A DNA stretch of 64,000 bases from Merdimmobilis hominis (GTDB taxonomy: Bacteria > Bacillota > Clostridia > Oscillospirales > Ruminococcaceae). A program made the position numbers and the translations under genes. The notes under the pieces were generated by a model. The model was not told the origin of the DNA, ran no database searches, and saw only the letters and a program-made list of their open reading frames with translations. Below are positions 59,036 through 64,000 of this stretch, piece after piece. Where the stretch lies: NCBI RefSeq assembly GCF_021109255.1, contig NZ_JAJODG010000001.1. The stretch is one strand, 5' to 3'. Within the stretch, counting starts at the first letter, position 1. Each line of letters opens with the position of its first letter.

Positions 59036-59122
59036 TGGTGCCGCTGGCGGGACTTGAACCCGCACACTGTTGCCAGCCAGGGATTTTAAGTCCCTTGTGT
59101 CTGCCGATTCCACCACAGCGGC
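59036..59122 (-). tRNA. tRNA-Leu, anticodon UAA
   Basis: Class II tRNA on the - strand: acceptor GCCGCTG/CAGCGGC, anticodon loop with TAA between GGGA and TCCC, variable arm GGCTGGCAACAGTGTG-type, T-loop TTCAAGTC and encoded CCA at the 3' end. Confidence 0.95.
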
Positions 59123-59139
59123 CAATTTATCACTCAAAT

Positions 59140-59168
59140 ATCATACAATATTTGGGTGATGAAGTCAA
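59140..59168 (-). promoter_or_regulatory. tRNA-Leu promoter
   Basis: On the - strand TTGACT (59163-59168), 17 bp, TATGAT (59140-59145). An ATCACTCAAATAT/ATATTTGGGTGAT inverted repeat (59129-59160) overlaps it. Confidence 0.7.
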
Positions 59169-59177
59169 GGCAAAAGA

Positions 59178-59204
59178 AAAAGGAGGCGGATTTCCGCCTC
59201 CTTT
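59178..59204 (-). terminator. Terminator of the first DUF3100-type operon
   Basis: AAAGGAGGCGGA and its complement around a 2-base loop; the - strand ends in TTTTCTTTTG. Confidence 0.85.
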
Positions 59205-59216
59205 GCATAACACCAG

Positions 59217-59699
59217 CTAGATAGCGCCTGTCGTCATCAAAATAACCTGTGCGAAGATCACCGAACCAAAGAAAATGGCAAAGAAGGAGACACAGGCGGT
59301 TACAACAATACCCACGCCTTGTTTTACAAAATCATCCAAATCCTTGCCGATGGAAATACCTGCGTAGGCGAGAATGGGGGTACACAGAGAGAGCAGATTC
59401 ATTTTATTCAGTTCTGCCACATAGTATTCCGCAATGGGGGAGAAACCGGGAATACTGAGCAAAATAGAAAACAGGCTGATATAAATAATAGTGGGAAGTT
59501 TTACTTTGATGGTTTTACGGGCCAGGTCATCTACCAAGCATCCGGCCACAACCACCAGGAACATCATGATCAATCCAGGAGCGGCTTCCAAAGGAGTGAT
59601 AGGACGGCCTGTTTTGGACGAGGAAATATAGTTGCCGACGGAGGCGAATACCGCACTGAGGAACAGGACTTTGATTCGAGTAATCCAAGTTTCAGACAT
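59217..59699 (-). CDS. Small membrane subunit paired with DUF3100-like protein (copy 1)
   Basis: 160 residues with about five hydrophobic segments, including LEAAPGLIMMFLVVVAGCLVD, LPTIIYISLFSILLSIPGFSPIAEYYV and LLSLCTPILAYAGISIGKDLDDFVKQG. Its paralogue at 61062-61556 is about 60 percent identical by eye. It lies 14 bp behind the larger partner. A two-subunit transporter, analogous in build to MadLM, is the likeliest role; the substrate is unknown. Confidence 0.78.
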   Translation of the reverse strand: MSETWITRIKVLFLSAVFASVGNYISSSKTGRPITPLEAAPGLIMMFLVVVAGCLVDDLARKTIKVKLPTIIYISLFSILLSIPGFSPIAEYYVAELNKMNLLSLCTPILAYAGISIGKDLDDFVKQGVGIVVTACVSFFAIFFGSVIFAQVILMTTGAI

Positions 59700-59713
59700 A
59701 ACACAATCCTCCT

Positions 59714-60523
59714 TTATTCCGCTTTGTTGTTGGCCGAAGCTTTTGCAGGTTTAGGCTCCCGTTTGCAGATCCGATACATAAAGTTAGCCAAAGGCAGGGC
59801 CAGGAACAAGGTGACATACATGCCGGTGACACTGCCAATTACCTGTCCTCCTGCGGTGTACGCCTGAATCTGATCAGCATATTGAGGATATGCTTCTACA
59901 ATAGCGCCCATACAAGCGGCCATCATAGAAGAGGAACCAACTGCTGCACCGATAGCCAAAGAATAAGGATGGAAGAAGCCTAAGCTGCAGAAGAGAGAGG
60001 CCATCAGGCCATTGAAGATAGTGCCCAACAAGGTGCCGGTGATATAACCACCCATAACGCCCTGGCCTTCAGGAGAATCCAGGCCGTACATGTTGCCGAT
60101 GATGGCGATGGCGTCCTCACGGGAGGTGGAGAAACCGCAGCCCACGGCTTGGCGCCCCATTTTAAAGATCAAAACGCCGACGGGCACTGCCAACAAGGGG
60201 ACAGCGAGCTTTTTGGTGACCGCAGTGACCAACAGAGCGGGTCCGGCGGAAAATACCGTCTCCAGATTAGGACCAACAGTAGAAGACATTTTGGCTGTCA
60301 AATACATGACCGAAATGGTGATGTAGGGAACGGCGGTGGTCATCATCTCCATCGTGATCAGTTTCATTTTCGCCAGAATGATACCGATGATCAGAGCATA
60401 CAACATGGGAAGGAGAGTAAAGCCAACCGGTCCGAATTTGAATGGCTTGGAGCCGATCAGCTCACTGACCAAGACCATTCCAAAGCAGAAGGCATGAACT
60501 TTCCAGTCTTTCAAATACTTCAT
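59714..60523 (-). CDS. DUF3100-like polytopic membrane protein (copy 1)
   Basis: 269 residues from ATG 60523 (AAGGGG upstream). About eight hydrophobic segments: LPMLYALIIGIILAKMKLI, PLLAVPVGVLIFKMG, GQGVMGGYITGTLLGTIFNGLMASLF and VTLFLALPLANFMYRICK. The N-terminus MKYLKDWKVHAFCFGMVLVSELIG is shared with the paralogue at 61574-62365. I assign it to DUF3100-type proteins from memory. Together with the small subunit it probably forms a transporter; M20 amidohydrolase genes often lie close to this family, as here. Confidence 0.78.
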   Translation of the reverse strand: MKYLKDWKVHAFCFGMVLVSELIGSKPFKFGPVGFTLLPMLYALIIGIILAKMKLITMEMMTTAVPYITISVMYLTAKMSSTVGPNLETVFSAGPALLVTAVTKKLAVPLLAVPVGVLIFKMGRQAVGCGFSTSREDAIAIIGNMYGLDSPEGQGVMGGYITGTLLGTIFNGLMASLFCSLGFFHPYSLAIGAAVGSSSMMAACMGAIVEAYPQYADQIQAYTAGGQVIGSVTGMYVTLFLALPLANFMYRICKREPKPAKASANNKAE

Positions 60524-60674
60524 AATGCAACCCCTTTTCTCACACAGTATTTCTCCGGGCAAACGGTGCCCAGATAGAAACAATTGGTACGATTAGACGG
60601 ATACGCTTGGCTGGTTCATCGTGGGTAGGTTGGGCGCCTGTCTTTGGGTTTTCCAGTAGCTACTCTGTATCTTT

Positions 60675-60703
60675 ATAGTATCATAAGCACTATATATTTT
60701 CAA
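60675..60703 (-). promoter_or_regulatory. Promoter of DUF3100 pair 1
   Basis: On the - strand TTGAAA (60698-60703), 17 bp, TACTAT (60675-60680). The rest of 60524-61010 is AT-rich non-coding sequence without other features that I can name. Confidence 0.65.
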
Positions 60704-61010
60704 TGAAATATTTATGATTTGTTAATATTTTTTATGAAATAAAACAAAGGATTCTTAATATTCTTTCGTAGGCGGACAATTCGTACAAAAATGTGGCAAA
60801 GTTACAGGCAGCCTTACTATATCGAAGGACAGAATGATACAATTTTTATCATATTTCCTGTGATAGAGTGAGAAAAAGCGGGTTGGGCAAGATGACAGGG
60901 AGAAAGGCTGGAAAAATAGCATGTGCCTTGGCGAGAGGAGGAGCTTCACAGCCTGTGGGGGAAATACAGACCAACCAGAAGGATGGGGATCTTAGATGGA
61001 ACAGGGGTAT

Positions 61011-61044
61011 AAAAAAAGCGGCTGCAATTGCAGCCGCTTTTTTT
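61011..61044. terminator. Terminator of DUF3100 pair 2
   Basis: Palindromic AAAAAGCGGCTGCAAT/ATTGCAGCCGCTTTTT stem with A7 and T7 tracts, usable on both strands. Confidence 0.88.
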
Positions 61045-61061
61045 GGAAAAAGAATATTCGA

Positions 61062-61556
61062 TTAGATAACGCCGGTCATCATCAGGACAACCTGTGCGAT
61101 CAGTGCGGAACCAACATAGGTACCGGTGAAAGCAGCGATAGCAGTGCACATGATACCCAAGCCCTGTTTTTTGAACTCATCCAAGTCTTTACCGATGGAG
61201 ATACCGGCATAAGCCAGAATGGGGGTGCACAGAGACATCAGGTTCATCTTGTTCAGCTCAGCGCAGAAGTACTCAGCGATAGGGGAGAAACCGGGGATGC
61301 TGAGCAGCATGGAGATAGCGGAGATGTACAGAATGCTGGGCAGGTTGATCTTAAATTTACGCAGGGTGTCATCCAGGATGCAGCCTACAACAACGCAGAA
61401 CAGCATCATAGCCAGGCCGGGAACTGCCTCGATAGGGGTGACAGGAGCGCCGGTTTTGGAGGAAGAAATATAGTTTGCAATTGCAGCGAAGACACCGCTG
61501 AACAGCAGTACCTTACCCCTGGTGATCCAGGTTTCCATCATGCTTGTTTTTTCCAT
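61062..61556 (-). CDS. Small membrane subunit paired with DUF3100-like protein (copy 2)
   Basis: 164 residues, paralogue of 59217-59699 with the same order of hydrophobic segments and the shared text ISSSKTGAPVTPIEAVPGLAMM and MSLCTPILAYAGISIGKDLDEF. AGGAGG lies 10 bases before ATG 61556; an internal Met at residue 6 is possible. It is 17 bp behind the larger partner. Probable transporter subunit, substrate unknown. Confidence 0.78.
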   Translation of the reverse strand: MEKTSMMETWITRGKVLLFSGVFAAIANYISSSKTGAPVTPIEAVPGLAMMLFCVVVGCILDDTLRKFKINLPSILYISAISMLLSIPGFSPIAEYFCAELNKMNLMSLCTPILAYAGISIGKDLDEFKKQGLGIMCTAIAAFTGTYVGSALIAQVVLMMTGVI

Positions 61557-61573
61557 AGTGTATAATCCTCCTC

Positions 61574-62365
61574 TTATTTCGCAGCCTTGGCAGGTTTTTT
61601 CTCGTGTTTCAGAACTCTGTACAGCCAGTTGGTGACAGGGATAGCCACGAACAGGGACATGTACATGCCATCGACGCTGGTCAGCACCTGGCTGGTGGCG
61701 GCATAAGCCTCAATCTGGCCGGCCATTTCGGGGTGAGCGGCAACAACGGGAGCCAAAGCAGCGGACATCATGGAAGCGGAACCGGTACCAGCAGCCATAC
61801 CCAGCGCATAGGGGTGGAACAGGCCAGTCTTGTCCAGCATGCTAGCCATCAGACCGTTGAAGATGGTGCCCAGCAGGGTACCGGTGATGTAAGCGCCCAT
61901 AACGCCCTGGCCCTCGGGGGAGTCCAGACCATACAGGTTGCCGACGATGGCGATGGAGCCCTCACGGGAGGTGGAGAAGGAAGCACCAACAGCAGCACGC
62001 CCCATTTTGAAGACGCAGACAGCGATAGGCAGCGCCAGGAAGATGGTGCCCAGGTTACCGAACTCCTGCAGGATCAGAGCGGGACCAGCGTTCAGAACAG
62101 CTTCCAGGTTGGGGCCGATGGAAGAGGCCATCTTGGCGGTCAGGTACATTACCGAAATGGTGATGTAGGGAGACGCGGTGGTCATCATCTCTCTATCGAT
62201 CAGTTTAAACTGAGCCAGGATGATACCGATGATCAGAGCGTACAGCATGGGGAACAGGGTGAAGCCAACCGGTCCAAAGCTGAAAGAATGCTTACCGATG
62301 AGCTCACTGACGATCACCATGACAAAGCACAGCGCGTGGACTTTCCAATCCTTGAGATACTTCAT
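61574..62365 (-). CDS. DUF3100-like polytopic membrane protein (copy 2)
   Basis: 263 residues from ATG 62365 (AAAGGGG upstream). Paralogue of 59714-60523, sharing MKYLKDWKVHALCFVMVIVSELIG and the GLDSPEGQGVMGAYITGTLLGTIFNGLMAS block almost exactly. The pair lies nearest to, and divergent from, the M20 amidohydrolase, so it is the better candidate for a functional link to that enzyme, for instance uptake of its substrate or export of its product. Confidence 0.8.
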   Translation of the reverse strand: MKYLKDWKVHALCFVMVIVSELIGKHSFSFGPVGFTLFPMLYALIIGIILAQFKLIDREMMTTASPYITISVMYLTAKMASSIGPNLEAVLNAGPALILQEFGNLGTIFLALPIAVCVFKMGRAAVGASFSTSREGSIAIVGNLYGLDSPEGQGVMGAYITGTLLGTIFNGLMASMLDKTGLFHPYALGMAAGTGSASMMSAALAPVVAAHPEMAGQIEAYAATSQVLTSVDGMYMSLFVAIPVTNWLYRVLKHEKKPAKAAK

Positions 62366-62508
62366 GACATAACCCCTTTTTCTTTGTTTTGTTTGAAGGC
62401 AGGTCCTGCTCCGCCTTCTCAATACTGTGTGTGACCACAAAGAATAGTAGGCCTTCTCAACGATACGAATGAGGAGAAAGCCTAACATTCCTTGGTCTCA
62501 TGTCTAAG

Positions 62509-62537
62509 ATATTAACACAATGTAAATACAAATGCAA
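62509..62537 (-). promoter_or_regulatory. Promoter of DUF3100 pair 2
   Basis: On the - strand TTGCAT (62532-62537), 17 bp, TAATAT (62509-62514). From 62540 to 62970 I see AT-rich non-coding sequence only. Confidence 0.6.
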
Positions 62538-62978
62538 TCTTTCCGGGGAGTGCGGCAGACGATTTTGATATTCTAAACAGCTTTTTCAAAAAATCCTAAC
62601 GAATTTGCATAAAAAAAGTGGGGGAATCCCTGCAAAATAATTGCAACATAAAGACGGTGTATGTGAATATTGATCATGATTGCTAAAGGAATTTGTCTAA
62701 TTTTCTAAAAAATATAAATTTTTTTGCATGACGATACTATTTTTGCAGGGAAATTGCCCCTACCGTGCCATCCATTTCTAACAAATCCCTTGATTCCTGG
62801 TTGCTTTTTTTGCCTTGGGAAAGGTGGATATAGATAGGATGGCAGCTTATTATTGATATTTTCGATATTTCTCCCCTGGAGGACAAAACATTCGTTTTTG
62901 TCTCTGGCTAAACTCCATAGGAATCTTTAAACAAATTGGCTATAATGGTTAAATCATCGGCTGGGTACTCCTTTTTCG

Positions 62979-63007
62979 TTGAAATCGAACCCCCTGTGTG
63001 GTATATT
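62979..63007 (+). promoter_or_regulatory. Promoter of the amidohydrolase gene
   Basis: TTGAAA (62979-62984), 17 bp, TATATT (63002-63007). The 190-bp leader to the ATG holds no structure that I can name. Confidence 0.65.
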
Positions 63008-63200
63008 ATAGATAGTCTTTTAGTTGGAATTGGATTGCAGTTGTGCAGTATTGACAATACAATTGTGCTTTTTTAGCAAGTTTCCCAATGAATCCCGTTG
63101 GAATGATCTAGCCAGCTGGACGATTGGGAGGAGATACATTATTTTAATGGAGTGAGGGCTACCGCTTTCCGGGGCCCCGCAGAACCAAGGGAGGAATACC

Positions 63201-64000
63201 ATGCCAGTTTCCCGCCAGGAATTGAAGGAGAGGGCTTTTGCAGCCATTGACCAAAACCGGGATAAGATCATCGCCTTGGGTGATTCCATCTTCGCTGAGC
63301 CGGAATTGGGTTTTAAAGAGGTCAAGACCGCGGCCAAAATCAAAAAGGTATTTGAAGAACTGGGCTATGAATATCAGGACGGCGCCGCCATCACCGGCGT
63401 CATTGCACCCCGCAAGGGCAAAGAATCCAAGATGAAGGTCGCCGTCATGGGCGAGCTGGACGCCGTAGTCGCCCCCGGGCACCGCTGTGCCGACCCCAAG
63501 ACCGGCGCTGCCCACTCCTGCGGCCACAACTGCATGATCGCCGCCCTGTCCGGCGTGGCTTATGCCCTAAAGGACACCGGGATTATGGAAGAGCTCTCCG
63601 GCGACATTGTGCTGATGGCTGTCCCCGCGGAGGAATACGTGGAAATCGGCTACCGCAACGAGCTGAAAAAAGAGGGAAAAATCTACTTCCTGGGCGGCAA
63701 ACCAGAGTTCATCCGCCTGGGTTACCTGGATGATGTTGACGTCCTGTTGATGCAGCACTCCGCCAACTATGAAGGGGAGCAGAAACGGGCTTATGCCGGA
63801 GGGGAGACCATCGGCTTTTTGGGCAAATTGGTCCATTACATCGGCAAGGAAGCCCATGCGGGCGGCGCGCCCCACCTGGGCATCAACGCCCTCAACGCCG
63901 CCCAGATCGGCCTGATGGCGGTCAACGCCCAGCGGGAGACCTTCCAGGATAAAGACCACATCCGGGTCCATCCCATCATGACAAAAGGCGGCGACCTGGT
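63201..64000 (+). CDS. M20-family amidohydrolase (3' end outside window)
   Basis: The first 266 residues are visible; ATG 63201 follows GGGAGG. Metal-binding motifs of M20D amidohydrolases are present: AVMGELDAVVAPGH, AAHSCGHNCMIAAL and VPAEEYVEIGYRNE, then the dimerisation-domain text IGKEAHAGGAPHLGINALNAAQIGLM. Related enzymes cleave N-acyl amino acids, aminobenzoyl-glutamate or similar amides; the substrate is not evident. Divergent DUF3100-type membrane protein genes suggest a transport-hydrolysis unit. Confidence 0.92.
   Translation, partial: MPVSRQELKERAFAAIDQNRDKIIALGDSIFAEPELGFKEVKTAAKIKKVFEELGYEYQDGAAITGVIAPRKGKESKMKVAVMGELDAVVAPGHRCADPKTGAAHSCGHNCMIAALSGVAYALKDTGIMEELSGDIVLMAVPAEEYVEIGYRNELKKEGKIYFLGGKPEFIRLGYLDDVDVLLMQHSANYEGEQKRAYAGGETIGFLGKLVHYIGKEAHAGGAPHLGINALNAAQIGLMAVNAQRETFQDKDHIRVHPIMTKGGDL

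Noticed and set aside
1..64000. Intact CRISPR array, insertion sequence transposases or prophage structural genes
   Set aside because: None seen on either strand; the only CRISPR-like traces are the single decayed repeat and the broken cas5.

Overview
The window is a stretch of chromosome from a spore-forming, anaerobic, high-GC member of the Clostridia, most likely Oscillospirales/Ruminococcaceae-like. The evidence is a complete spoIIAA-spoIIAB-sigF operon behind a sigma-H-like promoter, a valine T-box leader, strong AGGAGG ribosome binding sites, many TTG/GTG starts, pyruvate formate-lyase, several 4Fe-4S/radical enzymes and no respiratory genes. The species cannot be named from this sequence alone.

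Layout. Bases 1-4560: a type IV pilus-like operon (transglutaminase, GspF/PilC platform protein, four small pseudopilin-like proteins, PilT). Bases 4690-7220: small hypothetical genes, a YbjQ-family protein, a GGDEF protein and an XRE regulator. Then tRNA-Gly(CCC) and a block of housekeeping and exported enzymes: DUF885 lipoprotein, 4Fe-4S aldo-keto reductase, purine nucleoside phosphorylase, S41 protease lipoprotein, an XRE/membrane-protein pair, a radical SAM protein, lipoproteins and a GNAT acetyltransferase. Bases 16200-19110: the spoIIA operon and folC. Bases 19278-24912: a lipoprotein, T-box-controlled valS and guaA.

Bases 24899-33564 are an integrative mobilizable element inserted in the 3' end of guaA. 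A 14-bp direct repeat bounds it. It carries a tyrosine integrase, a divergent repressor/HTH control region, a RepA-like ATPase with iteron-like repeats, a MobV relaxase with a candidate oriT, a cargo lipoprotein between two copies of a 58-bp repeat, and a MerR regulator. From 33565 to about 39780 lies a second, decayed accessory stretch: an XRE regulator, an AT-rich scar, one degenerate type I-C-like CRISPR repeat, a broken cas5 gene, a 1068-residue multidomain protein (propeller-like, FGE-like and DUF4241-like parts), an ogt-type DNA repair gene, and fragments of at least two other genes.

From 39965 the core chromosome resumes: a PatB-type C-S lyase fused to a peroxiredoxin-like domain, an OmpR/histidine kinase pair, guaB, and pflB-pflA behind a ZTP-type (pfl motif) riboswitch. 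Next come a FAD/Rieske oxidoreductase, an FMN reductase, an HxlR regulator, a PNPOx-like protein, a LysR regulator divergent from a methionine gamma-lyase, a hybrid sensor kinase and tRNA-Leu(UAA). The window ends with two paralogous pairs of membrane proteins (DUF3100-like plus a small partner) divergent from an M20 amidohydrolase cut by the window edge.

Purine supply recurs as a theme (punA-type PNP, guaA, guaB, ZTP riboswitch on pfl, whose formate feeds one-carbon units), as does sulfur amino acid breakdown (PatB fusion, methionine gamma-lyase). No intact defence system or insertion sequence was found.
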